From Yersinia bercovieri ATCC 43970 (lineage in GTDB: Bacteria > Pseudomonadota > Gammaproteobacteria > Enterobacterales > Enterobacteriaceae), in assembly GCF_013282745.1 (NCBI RefSeq), contig NZ_CP054044.1:248001-312000 (forward strand): a DNA stretch of 64,000 bases. The letters run 5' to 3'. This document shows positions 1 to 8,616 of this stretch, in pieces. Position numbers and translations under genes: made by a program. The notes beneath the pieces are model-generated. The model was not told the DNA's origin. It worked only from the letters and a program-made list of their open reading frames with translations, and did not search any database. The stretch's first letter is position 1; each line of letters opens with the position of its first letter.

Positions 1-2
1 GA

Positions 3-119
3 AACCAAATGGCTCATAATATTGACGTAGAACTCGCGGCTGCTGACGCTGAAAGTTATATAGACTCTGCTGTTACTATAATTTCGTACCTAGATTCTTT
101 TACCCCAAAACCGCAGTAA
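3..119 (+). CDS. 3' end of an unrecognised gene, cut by the window edge
   Basis: An open frame runs from the window edge to TAA at 117-119. It has an internal ATG at 9-11, which would give a 36-residue protein, but no ribosome binding site can be seen because the window starts there, so this is more likely the C-terminus of a longer protein. The visible residues are acidic and alanine-rich and end in TPKPQ. I recognise no family. A 7-bp hairpin (CTCAACA at 144-150 with TGTTGAG at 162-168) follows and could end the transcript, although its T-tract is poor. Confidence 0.4.
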   Translation, partial: NQMAHNIDVELAAADAESYIDSAVTIISYLDSFTPKPQ

Positions 120-396
120 AAAGATTACTATCCAAACAGATGGCTCAACATTTCTATTCAGTGTTGAGACTATATATCTTTACTCTGCGCAAACCTGCAC
201 ACACATAAAAATATTTCACCTCCTTTTGCTCCATTCGCCAATGCCAACTTCAATAAGTATTCCTGCTACCCATAGCGCTATTTTCAGAATATTCGGAGCT
301 TAAATCATTAGGAGTAGCCAGATAAAACACCATATGCTTGAACGAAAAACAATGTCGTATTATCGGATGAGTCAATAAACACAGGGAGATAAAGAA
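120..396. other. AT-rich intergenic region upstream of the DUF4225 gene
   Basis: No gene is visible. The stretch contains the weak hairpin at 144-168 and otherwise low-complexity AT-rich DNA. Just before the next gene lies the purine-rich sequence AGGGAG, which is that gene's ribosome binding site. Confidence 0.5.
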
Positions 397-1215
397 ATGG
401 ATGCGACGTTGCTTTCAAGGATGCGGTCAGGTGGCAGGATTACAAGTTGGTCAGAAACGATGGTGAACCTGGAGGCCCGTAAGCTAATTAATATCGCGAA
501 CACGCTGTCCGCTTCCCACCTTAGTGATAGTCTGACCCAAATGAATTTTATCCAAGAAATAAAGGAAGTTGTTGAGCAACAGTTCGCTGCCGCGCGACGT
601 GCTACATCGGACGAAGAGTGTATGGTCTGCATACAAAGTCTGAGAGCGGAGACGGAAAACCTTCAGGCGCAGGACCGGATGTTGCGGATGGAAACCGCGA
701 AACTTTACGCCAAAGTGGAGTTTGTCCGGGAAAATAATAAAATTGTCGGGTATGTTATTTCAGTTGTACATATTGTTGTTTCCGGTGCAGCTCTATTCGG
801 CGGAATGATAATGATGTCAACAATGACCCCACTTGGGGTTCTTGCTGGTGCGATTCTCTTCATGGATGGTGTTAATGGAATAACAAAAGAAGCCAGCCAC
901 CTTCATTATGGCAAACAATCACAATCAGAAGGTATCTTTGCTAATGAGGCCATGGAAGCAGCTCAGTTTATGGGGTTTAAACCAGAATCCGGTCTGGCTT
1001 TTTATAATGCAATCACGTTAAGCGCTGGCGTTTATGGTATTTTGGGGTTAGCAAGGAAACCAGAGGCTTGGAGATTATTTCGTTGGCTTCCCCGTGACTA
1101 TTACAGAAAGGTTGATACGATGAGCAGGCCTAAATTAACGATGAAAATTGCTGGCTATGGTATTAAAGCGAAGGTGATTTTCGATCTTCTGGCGACGGAT
1201 AACACCACCAATTAA
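397..1215 (+). CDS. DUF4225 domain-containing membrane protein
   Basis: A 272-residue protein of unknown function that I place in the DUF4225 family from its C-terminal half. The first 110 residues or so are charged and helical, with two cysteines near residue 73-77. Residues about 115-165 are strongly hydrophobic and glycine-rich, giving two probable membrane segments around a GVLAGAILF-type core, and further amphipathic helices follow. The ATG is 8-9 bases after AGGGAG. No signal peptide is seen. Its stop overlaps by four bases the stop of the convergent two-helix protein at 1212-1556. A pore- or membrane-active effector is one possibility, but that is inference. The family assignment is from memory of the family pattern. 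Confidence 0.7.
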   Translation: MDATLLSRMRSGGRITSWSETMVNLEARKLINIANTLSASHLSDSLTQMNFIQEIKEVVEQQFAAARRATSDEECMVCIQSLRAETENLQAQDRMLRMETAKLYAKVEFVRENNKIVGYVISVVHIVVSGAALFGGMIMMSTMTPLGVLAGAILFMDGVNGITKEASHLHYGKQSQSEGIFANEAMEAAQFMGFKPESGLAFYNAITLSAGVYGILGLARKPEAWRLFRWLPRDYYRKVDTMSRPKLTMKIAGYGIKAKVIFDLLATDNTTN

Positions 1216-1556
1216 GTTTTATTAGTTCGGCAGTATCGCCAAGACTTATAAGAAAGTACTGGCGGTTGTATAAAAGTGGCGATAGCAATGCCGCAAAGAA
1301 GACCAATTCCACCAGAAAAGATACTTTCCGTAGTTCCGAACATCACCAGGAAAAGAAATACAGCAAGGCAACTGCTAACAACACATATAGCTATGATAAA
1401 GCGCTTGGCTAAGTCTTGAATGGCTTCCCCAAGGGTTCCACCATAGCTTTCTACGTTATTTTTAATTTTCTGAAGTTCTGTATGACTGAAGCCAGAGCTT
1501 AACAGCGCTTCTTCGCTTACTCTCATTGCCTGTTCATCCTTAAAAACGACTGACAT
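1212..1556 (-). CDS. Small two-helix membrane protein, unknown function
   Basis: A 114-residue protein. The first 48 residues are soluble and charged. They are followed by two hydrophobic helices at about residues 50-70 and 77-95, separated by a short turn (TTESIFSGG), and a basic tail (SWRYCRTNKT) that should lie in the cytoplasm. It is encoded tail to tail with the DUF4225 gene, their stops overlapping by four bases. I recognise no family. Because it is small, membrane-bound and paired with a hydrophobic DUF4225 protein, it could be a cognate immunity or partner protein. The convergent orientation argues somewhat against that, since immunity genes usually follow their effector in the same direction. 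Confidence 0.6.
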   Translation of the reverse strand: MSVVFKDEQAMRVSEEALLSSGFSHTELQKIKNNVESYGGTLGEAIQDLAKRFIIAICVVSSCLAVFLFLVMFGTTESIFSGGIGLLCGIAIATFIQPPVLSYKSWRYCRTNKT

Positions 1557-1627
1557 TCCTTAGTCTATATATCAGAAAATAAATTGTTGGTCGATGAATA
1601 TAAATTTTAATATTAAATAACATATAG

Positions 1628-1852
1628 TTATATTCTTATCGTGTTTTTTGGTACAGCTATCCCCACCAAATACAGGTGTGAGGATTTATAAACGCGGGTT
1701 ATTACAGTTAGGGAGTTATACCCCGTAGACTGACTGAATAGTCCACCCGACACGGTATAGGAGACCGCTGTTGTTCTATTGCTCATTTTCATATCTCCCC
1801 CGCCCGGACGGGCTGGTCGCGTATTCACCACATTCGGCTGAGCACCAACCAC
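1628..1852 (-). CDS. Doubtful 74-codon ORF, possibly a gene remnant
   Basis: An open frame with a proline-rich start (NTRPARPGGGD) followed by a serine/threonine-rich part. The frame stays open upstream of the first possible start, back to a stop near 1905, and reads SLNDGFISQSIQDIVAAV, which looks protein-like. It may therefore be a fragment of a longer decayed gene. No good ribosome binding site or family match is visible. A minus-strand terminator lies just upstream at 1930-1952, so it would need its own promoter. Confidence 0.2.
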   Translation of the reverse strand: MVGAQPNVVNTRPARPGGGDMKMSNRTTAVSYTVSGGLFSQSTGYNSLTVITRVYKSSHLYLVGIAVPKNTIRI

Positions 1853-1929
1853 TGCTGCAACAATGTCCTGAATAGATTGGGATATGAACCCGTCATTCAG
1901 TGATGCTCAGGCGAATGTAGAAACAAAAA

Positions 1930-1952
1930 AGCCCTACCGGTTAGGTTGGGCT
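1930..1952 (-). terminator. Rho-independent terminator reading leftward
   Basis: On the minus strand a 9-bp stem with one T-T mismatch (AGCCCAACC / GGTAGGGCT, loop TAACC) is followed at once by TTTTTTGTTT. It is a good intrinsic terminator, yet no coding gene ends here from the right. It may close a small RNA or a lost gene in 1955-2140. Confidence 0.6.
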
Positions 1953-2651
1953 GAAGCGAGAGGCATCGTTACGGGGGCCTGCCCGTGGTACTGGCTAGTT
2001 GGTTACATATTAACTCTAGCTTATGAAACCATTAACACAATTAGATAGTTTATTAAAATTACTATTACGAATAAGCGCCATTATAAATAAATTTATTAAT
2101 TTTAATGAGTTAGTCACTCAATTTAACTTTAAAAACATTAATTAACTTAAACAATAATATGACAACTGGCAGTAAAGCTTTCCCCGGTGTTCACCTATTG
2201 GCACCCCTTGCCAAGATAAGCGGGAGTAAGTTTTTTTTGCACCCAATAAACGACAAAACCCCGCACGATGGCGAGGTTTATTTGACTGGGTAAGCGCTAC
2301 TGCACAACCCACTCTTATCATAATAGTGGGTAAAATTCGTAACGAATAGCTTTTTATGCGTTTTTTGTATTCGTTCATACTTACTCTGACACTCATTGTA
2401 CTCTGGGCTAAATCAGATCTGACAGTCAGCTCGGTGCCATAATCTGATGTTGTTAATCCCCCACTGCATTAATCATTGGGGTGGTGTTAGACACTATCGA
2501 ATTAAGCTCAGGGGGAATCAATGCGTAAACTGGCGCAATCCTACCAAATGGGTTAAAAACAAAATTAAGAAATAAGCTTTGCCAAAAGAGAGAGCGGAGT
2601 CGCTGGAATCACTGGTAAAAATAAGCGAATTACTCAAAAGGAGATCCATGG
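1953..2651. other. Long stretch without a convincing gene
   Basis: This interval has no ORF I would call. The longest open frame (2142-2396, minus) runs straight through a terminator hairpin at 2256-2279 and is probably not translated. The composition is AT-rich at 2000-2150. Two terminators and no gene suggest deletion scars or an unrecognised small RNA. Confidence 0.5.
2256..2279. terminator. Hairpin terminator, possibly bidirectional
   Basis: A 9-bp stem (AAACCCCGC / GCGAGGTTT, one G-T pair) with loop ACGATG. On the plus strand it is followed by ATTTG, and on the minus strand by TGTCGTTTATT. Neither side has a recognisable gene ending at it. Confidence 0.5.
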
Positions 2652-3200
2652 ATGACGATACCCACGCTAACAACAAAACGACTGTGTTTAAAACCGCTGG
2701 TTGCAGAAGATGCAATTCAGATTCAGAAGCTCTTTCCGCGCTGGGAGATAGTTCGCTATATGGTCGCCTCAGTACCATGGCCCTATCCTGATAACGGTGC
2801 TGAGAATTACGTCAATAACATTGTACTGCCAGATATGGAGAAAGGAATTGCCTGGTTCTGGGCTATCAGACGTCGTGAGGCGCCTGACTACCTCATGGGT
2901 TTAATCTGTCTTTATGACGTTGAGGATAATAACCGCGGATTCTGGCTGGCACCGGAATATCAGGGGCAGGGCTATATGCGTGAGGCCAGTATTGCGGCTA
3001 CGGATTACTGGTTTAATACGCTGAATAAGCCGGTGTTGCGTGCTCCGAAGGCAGCTGTCAATAGCCGCTCCCAGCGTATTTCAGCCAGTAGCGGCATGCG
3101 ACTCATCAGGACGGATAAGAAAGAGTATGTCAGCGGCCAGCTGGACTCTGATCTGTGGGAAATCACCCGCGATGAGTGGAATGCCCGTCAGATCAGCTGA
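2652..3200 (+). CDS. GNAT-family N-acetyltransferase (RimJ/RimL type)
   Basis: A 182-residue protein that should transfer an acetyl group from acetyl-CoA to an amine. It opens with the TIPTLTTKRLCLKPLVAEDA pattern typical of RimJ/RimL-like acetyltransferases. The acetyl-CoA loop is seen as WLAPEYQGQGYMREA at about residues 98-112, where Q/R-x-x-G-x-G/A appears as QGQGYM. The usual ALN or N-x-x-S segment after it is altered (KAAVNSRSQRISASSGM), but the NxxSxR and SxGM elements remain. AAGGAG lies 8 bases before the ATG. The substrate cannot be told: protein N-terminus, antibiotic and polyamine are all possible. It stands alone between two unrelated regions. Confidence 0.8.
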   Translation: MTIPTLTTKRLCLKPLVAEDAIQIQKLFPRWEIVRYMVASVPWPYPDNGAENYVNNIVLPDMEKGIAWFWAIRRREAPDYLMGLICLYDVEDNNRGFWLAPEYQGQGYMREASIAATDYWFNTLNKPVLRAPKAAVNSRSQRISASSGMRLIRTDKKEYVSGQLDSDLWEITRDEWNARQIS

Positions 3201-3358
3201 TATTAGTCATGGACTGTCCGCTCTGTGCCAGGGCGGGCGTTGCAAATACCTCTGAGTGTTCATCAATAGGGAGCACAATAGCTCCGTCCCCAGCCAGAGC
3301 TGATCTGTTTCCGCATCATTATCAGTTTGAAGTGTATTGCTTTTATTCTTGTATTGTA

Positions 3359-3380
3359 GTGGTCAACTAAAACTGACCAC
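3359..3380. repeat. Perfect 7-bp inverted repeat GTGGTCA / TGACCAC
   Basis: The arms are separated by the 8-base loop ACTAAAAC. This could be a second terminator hairpin beyond the chb operon or a scrap of an insertion-sequence end. Nothing else of an IS is present nearby. Confidence 0.4.
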
Positions 3381-3406
3381 GGCTTTAGCGTTTTTCGTGG
3401 CAAAAC

Positions 3407-3447
3407 AATTTCTCTTGTTGCCCTAGAGATGGATAACAAGAGAAATT
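3407..3447 (-). terminator. Terminator of the chb operon
   Basis: A perfect 13-bp inverted repeat (AATTTCTCTTGTT / AACAAGAGAAATT) with a 15-base loop, starting six bases after the chbG stop codon. On the minus strand it is followed by GTTTTG, so it probably ends the operon transcript. Confidence 0.7.
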
Positions 3448-3452
3448 ACCAC

Positions 3453-4214
3453 TCAGCACGCCAAATAAGATCCCAACCGATAACCACGCTGTTCAATTGT
3501 CCGCTTTAATGTCGGCGAAGTCAGTACTTCCAGCTCGGTCAGCCGTGGATAACAATAGCCACTGGTCATCAGAATTTTATCAATAAAAGCCGGATGGCAC
3601 ATAACTTCCAGCGAGCTAACCCCTTTTTGGTCAGCGTGGTCCAACAGCTGTAAGAATGTCTGTTCCGTTAGCGCTTCGCCATAAAAGCCAGCATCAAACC
3701 ATTCAGTGCTATGTGGTTCATTGAGCGAGATACCCTGTTGCTGCGCTTCATGACGGTCAATTCGTAACGCGAGTGATTTTTCGCGAGCGAAAGCTTCAAC
3801 CAGCGGATAGATCTGCGGCAACATATGTACGTGGTGGTGGCTGTCGATATGTGTCGGCGAACGACCAAAAATAGCGACAAATTTATCAAACTGAGCAGCC
3901 AACTCTTGCGCAATCTCAGCCAAATTTAGCGCGCCGGCCTCAGCACGTTGCCACAAACCTTTGCCCAATAGCCCATTAGCATCAACCAAAGAAGGCATCG
4001 CGGTTAACGGCCGCCCATAGGTCAGCACAAAATGCATCCCGACGGGCAATGCTGGATTTTGCTGACTCAACTCTGCCGCGTGGTGAATATCCGCGCAGTT
4101 CATCATTGCCGTGGTCGATGAGACAATACCATGGCGAAATGCTTCAATGATTCCATAATTTTGTCCTTTGCATAGACCAAAATCATCAGCATTAACAATA
4201 AGTAACTTTTCCAT
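3453..4214 (-). CDS. chbG: Chitooligosaccharide deacetylase ChbG (YdjC family)
   Basis: A 253-residue member of the YdjC/ChbG family, which removes one acetyl group from phosphorylated chitobiose so that the sugar can induce the operon and be cleaved. The metal site is visible: the NADDFG motif near the N-terminus (residues 8-13) gives the aspartates, and [10 protein letters not shown] at about 122-131 gives the histidines. The length is that of the family. It is the last gene of the leftward chb operon, 47 bases after chbR, and is followed directly by a strong terminator. In E. coli ChbG is also last, after the GH4 enzyme ChbF, which is missing here. Confidence 0.93.
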   Translation of the reverse strand: MEKLLIVNADDFGLCKGQNYGIIEAFRHGIVSSTTAMMNCADIHHAAELSQQNPALPVGMHFVLTYGRPLTAMPSLVDANGLLGKGLWQRAEAGALNLAEIAQELAAQFDKFVAIFGRSPTHIDSHHHVHMLPQIYPLVEAFAREKSLALRIDRHEAQQQGISLNEPHSTEWFDAGFYGEALTEQTFLQLLDHADQKGVSSLEVMCHPAFIDKILMTSGYCYPRLTELEVLTSPTLKRTIEQRGYRLGSYLAC

Positions 4215-4261
4215 TGAGGATGCCTTGTAAGCGGTTCCGGCAGGTAATATCTAGCCAGAAA

Positions 4262-5092
4262 CTAATCGGATAACCCCTCTCTGACGCAGTTGAATTTCTT
4301 GCGGTAGTTTCCTGGCGTAAAAGAGGTCAGTTTCTTGAAGTTTTTGATAAATAATGTGGTGTCGCTGTAACCCGCTTCAAAGGCAATGTCTGAAACTAAG
4401 TAGTTCGTCACTTCAAGCTGGGTTTTAGCAAAATTGATTCTTATTTCATTGATAATCTGCATCGGCGTTTTCTGGTAATAACGTCGGGTCGCACGGGTCA
4501 AGTACTCTTGGGTTTTGCCGGAAAGCTCAATCATATTCACCAAGGCTTTCTCACCAAACATCGATTTATCGTGCATTTTGTCGATGCTGGTTTTTAGCCA
4601 TAGGGGAATATCGTCGTTGACCTCACTCTCTTTATAGTGGCTGATGCGGTTGGTGACATAAAATGTCAATAGCTCGACCAATTCAGTCAGTTCATCTTCC
4701 CTAAAGTGCGGTGCAGAAATGGCTGATTCAATATAAGAAAGGAAATCACCTTTTAGGCGATAGGCTTGCGAGGCCACAATAGGCCGCGATAACAGATGAA
4801 AATAGTGCTCTTCGAAAAAGGTTTTGCTGATACCAACGTTTAATATACGTGTCGCACCAAATTCATAGGCGCTTTTATGATGAGAACCAATGGGAATAAA
4901 AACAACATCGCCGCGTTCTAAGAAGACCCGCTTACCATTAATTTCCTGATAACACATCCCAGTTAATATCAGGGTATATTCATAATAGTCATGTTGGTGT
5001 AGACCCGTTGCGCTTTCCGTTTTGTTATAAATAAATAGATGAAACTCTTTTCCGTTAAAAAAGTCTTTTTGACGTACTAACCTGACTTCCAT
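4262..5092 (-). CDS. chbR: AraC-family regulator of the chb operon, ChbR
   Basis: A transcription factor of 276 residues from the ATG at 5092. An upstream in-frame TTG would add 13 residues, but the ATG is better placed behind GAAGGT. The N-terminal cupin part has [14 protein letters not shown] and the [13 protein letters not shown] strand typical of sugar-sensing AraC proteins. The C-terminal quarter carries the two helix-turn-helix motifs ([17 protein letters not shown], then [22 protein letters not shown]). E. coli ChbR both represses and activates chb depending on deacetylated chitobiose phosphate. Its place between chbA and chbG supports the same role here. Confidence 0.9.
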   Translation of the reverse strand: MEVRLVRQKDFFNGKEFHLFIYNKTESATGLHQHDYYEYTLILTGMCYQEINGKRVFLERGDVVFIPIGSHHKSAYEFGATRILNVGISKTFFEEHYFHLLSRPIVASQAYRLKGDFLSYIESAISAPHFREDELTELVELLTFYVTNRISHYKESEVNDDIPLWLKTSIDKMHDKSMFGEKALVNMIELSGKTQEYLTRATRRYYQKTPMQIINEIRINFAKTQLEVTNYLVSDIAFEAGYSDTTLFIKNFKKLTSFTPGNYRKKFNCVREGLSD

Positions 5093-5142
5093 CTTATTTA
5101 CCTTCACTCTTTCGTTCGAAATAGCTAACAAGTTTACCCGTT

Positions 5143-5490
5143 TTATCGTAACTTTTGGTGTAACTCAATCAGCTCAGTAATTAACTCTCTGGCCAGCATC
5201 GCGTTCATTAAATGATCCTGAGCATGTACTAAGACTAATGTTACTCTGGTTTTCCCTTCACCTTGATCGGATTCAATGAGCTTAGTTTGAACCAGATGCG
5301 CCTCATTCAGAGCCTGGCGTGATTGCGCCATCAACTCATCTGCTTGGGCAAAATCACCACTTTTTGCCTGCTTCAGCGCCTTATAAGCCAGACTTCGGGC
5401 TTGCCCTGCGTTGATAATCAACCCCATGATCACATCTTCCATTTCATCAGTGGGTTGCACATCTTCAACGATTTTATCTAAATCAAACAT
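5143..5490 (-). CDS. chbA: PTS chitobiose/cellobiose-specific component IIA
   Basis: A 115-residue IIA protein of the lactose/chitobiose PTS family. It takes phosphate from HPr on a histidine and passes it to IIB. The family signature [22 protein letters not shown] is near residue 22, and the phosphorylated histidine is expected in [10 protein letters not shown] near residue 90. An acidic N-terminal tail of about 20 residues matches E. coli ChbA. It follows the GH1 gene by 12 bases and precedes chbR. In E. coli chbA lies directly after chbC, so the glucosidase gene has been placed between them here. Confidence 0.93.
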   Translation of the reverse strand: MFDLDKIVEDVQPTDEMEDVIMGLIINAGQARSLAYKALKQAKSGDFAQADELMAQSRQALNEAHLVQTKLIESDQGEGKTRVTLVLVHAQDHLMNAMLARELITELIELHQKLR

Positions 5491-5502
5491 ACTGTTACTC
5501 CG

Positions 5503-6888
5503 TTAATTAAAGCCATTCTGCCTTGCGACATCCGCAAACCAATAGCCACTTTTCTTGATGACCCGCGTTTGATTTGCCAGATTTAACCGAACAAATCCAT
5601 AACGATTTTTGTAAGCATTAAGCCAAGACCAGCAATCAATAAAGGTCCATAAATGATAACCCTTGCAGTTGCTACCCTCTTGTAATGCTTGATGCAGCCA
5701 TTTCAAATGGTCACGGATAAACTCAATCCGATACTCATCATCTACCTGACCGGATGAATTAATAAACTGCTCCTCACCCTCAACCCCCATGCCATTCTCT
5801 GAGATATAGCACGGAATATTGCCATAATTTATTCTCAGATTTGTCAGGATGTCATACAGCCCTTTTTCATAGATTTCCCAGCCACGATGTGGGTTAATTT
5901 TCCGCCCGGGCATTGAATAGAAACTAAATAAGTCTTCCGGCGTTCTCACCTGCCCTTTAGGGGTTGGGATATCTTTCGCCTGAACCCTTCGGGGCTGGTA
6001 ATAGTTAACCCCCAATAAATCGATGACGCCACTCGCAATTAGCTCGCAATCACCCGATTCAGTCGATGGCAATAGATCGTGATCGCGCAATAACCGGATC
6101 AGTTCTTCTGGGTAAGCCCCTTTGGTGACCGGATCGAGAAAACTGCGATTGAGCAGCAGATCTGCATGGTTGGCGGCCACCTGGTCTGATGAACTGTCGG
6201 AACGAGGATAGGTCGGTGTGAGGTTCAAAATAATCCCAATATCACCGTCCTGCTTGAGTTCTCGGTAGTTTTCTACCGCTTTGGCATGTGCCAACACGCT
6301 ATGATAGGCCACGGTCACCGCGCGTTTAAAATCAACCACGCAAGGGTAATGTTGATGGCCTAAGTAGCCAGCTTCAACCGGGACAATCGGCTCGTTGAAG
6401 GTGAACCAATGTTTTACCCGATCACCAAACAAGGTAAAACAGATTTTGGCATACCGAGCATAGGAATCGACAACGGTGCGACTTTCCCAGCCCCCTTTTT
6501 CCTGCATACACAGTGGCATATCAAAATGATAGAGATTGATAAATGGCGTAATGCCATTCGCCAATAAACTGTCGATCACCGCGTTATAAAAGGTGACGGC
6601 GTTGGGGTTAAGCTCACCGTCACCACTTGGGATCAGTCTCGACCATGAAATCGACGTCCTGAACGTGTTATGCCCGAGCTGTTTTAGCAGCAGAATATCC
6701 TGCTGATAATTATCGTAAAAGGTGGAGGTGTTTTCTGGGCCAATCTGACCATGAAAACGCTCTGGTGCAATCTCATACCAATAATCGAAGATATTCTTGC
6801 TCTTGCCATCCTGCAATGACGCCCCTTCAGATTGGGTTGCAGAGGTGGCACTACCCCACCAAAAATCATCGGGAAATTGATATTTCAT
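5503..6888 (-). CDS. GH1 6-phospho-beta-glucosidase in the chb operon
   Basis: A 461-residue glycoside hydrolase family 1 enzyme expected to split the phosphorylated disaccharide brought in by ChbABC. The N-terminal FPDDFWWGSATSATQSEG signature is present. The acid/base glutamate is in HWFTFNEP (about residue 170) and the nucleophile in YISENG (about residue 365). The C-terminal SGYWFADVARQNG pattern is usual for phospho-glucosidases. It lies between chbC and chbA, 38 bases after chbC, in one operon. In E. coli this step is done by ChbF, an NAD-dependent GH4 enzyme of unrelated fold. The substrate could be chitobiose-P, cellobiose-P or an aryl glucoside-P; ChbG in the same operon favours chitobiose. 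Confidence 0.92.
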   Translation of the reverse strand: MKYQFPDDFWWGSATSATQSEGASLQDGKSKNIFDYWYEIAPERFHGQIGPENTSTFYDNYQQDILLLKQLGHNTFRTSISWSRLIPSGDGELNPNAVTFYNAVIDSLLANGITPFINLYHFDMPLCMQEKGGWESRTVVDSYARYAKICFTLFGDRVKHWFTFNEPIVPVEAGYLGHQHYPCVVDFKRAVTVAYHSVLAHAKAVENYRELKQDGDIGIILNLTPTYPRSDSSSDQVAANHADLLLNRSFLDPVTKGAYPEELIRLLRDHDLLPSTESGDCELIASGVIDLLGVNYYQPRRVQAKDIPTPKGQVRTPEDLFSFYSMPGRKINPHRGWEIYEKGLYDILTNLRINYGNIPCYISENGMGVEGEEQFINSSGQVDDEYRIEFIRDHLKWLHQALQEGSNCKGYHLWTFIDCWSWLNAYKNRYGFVRLNLANQTRVIKKSGYWFADVARQNGFN

Positions 6889-6926
6889 TCCAGCCTCCAG
6901 ACCAGTACGCTAAAACAGGGTATTCA

Positions 6927-8288
6927 TTAAAACTTCAAGCTATCCGCAATATCTTCTTCACTTTCAACCTGACGATCAATTTCGCTCTGCGCCTTATTGG
7001 CAATAATCACGAACGGCAGATACATCAGTGTGGCGACACCTAAGTTGAACAAGCTTAATAACATCGCGGCAATGCTACCGTTGGTATTAAAGAATGCCCC
7101 CAAGCCTACTGGCATGGTCCACGGCGCAATATTAGTGATTGGCGGAATAAAGCCAGTGTAATATGCAATTGAAGTGATGATTGCCAAGACCGGCTGAACC
7201 AGAATAAATGGAATGAAAAATAGCGGGTTCATAATGACCGGTAAGCCAAACAGAATAGGTTCATTAATTTGGAAAATACTCGCCGGCGCCCCCAGTTTTG
7301 CGACCTGACGATAATCTTCACGGCGGGAGCCGATAAAGATAGCAATAACCAGCCCAAGAGTTGCCCCGGTTCCGCCCAGGAAGATATAGGAGTCAACAAA
7401 AGGCTTGGCCCACATATGGAACTCTTTGCCCGCTGCCAATGCCGCCGCGACTGAACCATATTGGGTATAAGTAGCTACGTTTTCCAAGGCAAACGGCATC
7501 ATAATGCCACTTTCCAGTGCAGATAGTGCCATCGCGCCATGTATCCCGAAGAACCATAACAGTGAGGAGCACATGACATACACCCAACCTACCACACTGC
7601 CCATTTTTGATAGCGGTGCTGAAATGCTGTCCATAATGATCTGGTGGAAGTTAGTGCCGTATAACCCGAGGGTATAGGCCAGTACGCCCATAATGGAAAG
7701 AATGACGAAGCCCGGAATCAAGGCAGAGAAGGAGCGGGAAACTGAGGTTGGAACGCTGTCCGGCAAGCGGATGATCCAGTTGCGCCGAGTAATAAAGGTA
7801 AAAACTTCTGCGACCACTAAACCGATAATAATACCGGAGATAATATTCGCCCCCCCCAGCCAATTGGCCCCCACCGCATAGGCGTCACCAACACTGTACG
7901 GGGTTACCGTCATAAAAGCGGCAATAGCCAGTAGAGCGGCGGCGAGAGGGTCGACTCGCTTCTCTTCAGCCAAGGCCATACTGATAAAGAATGGCGTCAT
8001 TAACGACATGATGCCGAGAGTACCGTTATAGACGTTGCCGCCTATCGCTTTCAAACCATTGAGCGTGGCAATGGTATCAGCATCTAACCGCACCCCCATT
8101 GAAAAGAAGAATGACCCCTCACCAAAACTTAAAAATACGTTATTGATAAGAACAAACATGGCCCCCGTCAGGGTTAATGGCATCAGCCGGATAAATCCGT
8201 TCTTGATGGCATTGATATGTTGCTGTCTGCCAATCTTAATCGCAAAAGGCAAAATAGCCTTCTCCAGAGAATTAATAAATGCGCTCAC
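6927..8288 (-). CDS. chbC: PTS chitobiose/cellobiose-specific permease IIC
   Basis: A 453-residue integral membrane permease of the cellobiose/lactose IIC family, which forms the sugar channel in the inner membrane. It starts with [20 protein letters not shown], like ChbC, and has about ten hydrophobic segments. The conserved [14 protein letters not shown] motif, with its sugar-binding glutamate, is near residue 342. The gene starts 10 bases after chbB ends. A polar C-terminal tail ([19 protein letters not shown]) ends the protein, which is also usual. Confidence 0.93.
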   Translation of the reverse strand: MSAFINSLEKAILPFAIKIGRQQHINAIKNGFIRLMPLTLTGAMFVLINNVFLSFGEGSFFFSMGVRLDADTIATLNGLKAIGGNVYNGTLGIMSLMTPFFISMALAEEKRVDPLAAALLAIAAFMTVTPYSVGDAYAVGANWLGGANIISGIIIGLVVAEVFTFITRRNWIIRLPDSVPTSVSRSFSALIPGFVILSIMGVLAYTLGLYGTNFHQIIMDSISAPLSKMGSVVGWVYVMCSSLLWFFGIHGAMALSALESGIMMPFALENVATYTQYGSVAAALAAGKEFHMWAKPFVDSYIFLGGTGATLGLVIAIFIGSRREDYRQVAKLGAPASIFQINEPILFGLPVIMNPLFFIPFILVQPVLAIITSIAYYTGFIPPITNIAPWTMPVGLGAFFNTNGSIAAMLLSLFNLGVATLMYLPFVIIANKAQSEIDRQVESEEDIADSLKF

Positions 8289-8298
8289 AGTGCTCCCC

Positions 8299-8616
8299 TT
8301 ATTGTTTTGCTTTTTTTATTGCGGCTACAGCTGCTTTTAATACCCCTAAACCGTCGACTTTGCCGTATAGAAGCGCGTCGATCACCTCAACTGGCTTATT
8401 GGGGAACATTTTGGCAACTTCGGGCAACATATATGCTATTTGCGGCCCTAGTAGGATCACATCTGCTTGAGCACCATGCTCTGCCGCCAGCGCTTCCGGG
8501 TAAGCATTGATGATAACTGGCACCTCATACTTCTCTGCTTGTACTTTCATTTTGGAAACCAGTAGCGAGGTGGACATACCGGCAGAGCAAAATAGATAAA
8601 TTTTTTTCTTTTCCAT
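8299..8616 (-). CDS. chbB: PTS chitobiose/cellobiose-specific component IIB
   Basis: A 105-residue IIB protein, the first gene of the operon. The phosphocysteine is in [14 protein letters not shown] near residue 10, as in E. coli ChbB, and the C-terminal [18 protein letters not shown] is almost the same. I start it at the ATG at 8616 (MEKKKIYLF), preceded by AAAGGTG. An in-frame TTG three codons upstream gives no family homology. Together with chbC and chbA it makes a complete PTS permease. Confidence 0.93.
   Translation of the reverse strand: MEKKKIYLFCSAGMSTSLLVSKMKVQAEKYEVPVIINAYPEALAAEHGAQADVILLGPQIAYMLPEVAKMFPNKPVEVIDALLYGKVDGLGVLKAAVAAIKKAKQ

Larger units (their letters stand above)
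3201..3452. other. Intergenic region between the acetyltransferase and the chb operon
   Basis: No gene is seen. It contains two hairpins (3359-3380 and 3407-3447), which are listed separately. Confidence 0.5.

Noticed and set aside
2142..2396. 84-codon open frame on the minus strand
   Set aside because: It runs through a 9-bp terminator hairpin, has no ribosome binding site and shows no family likeness.
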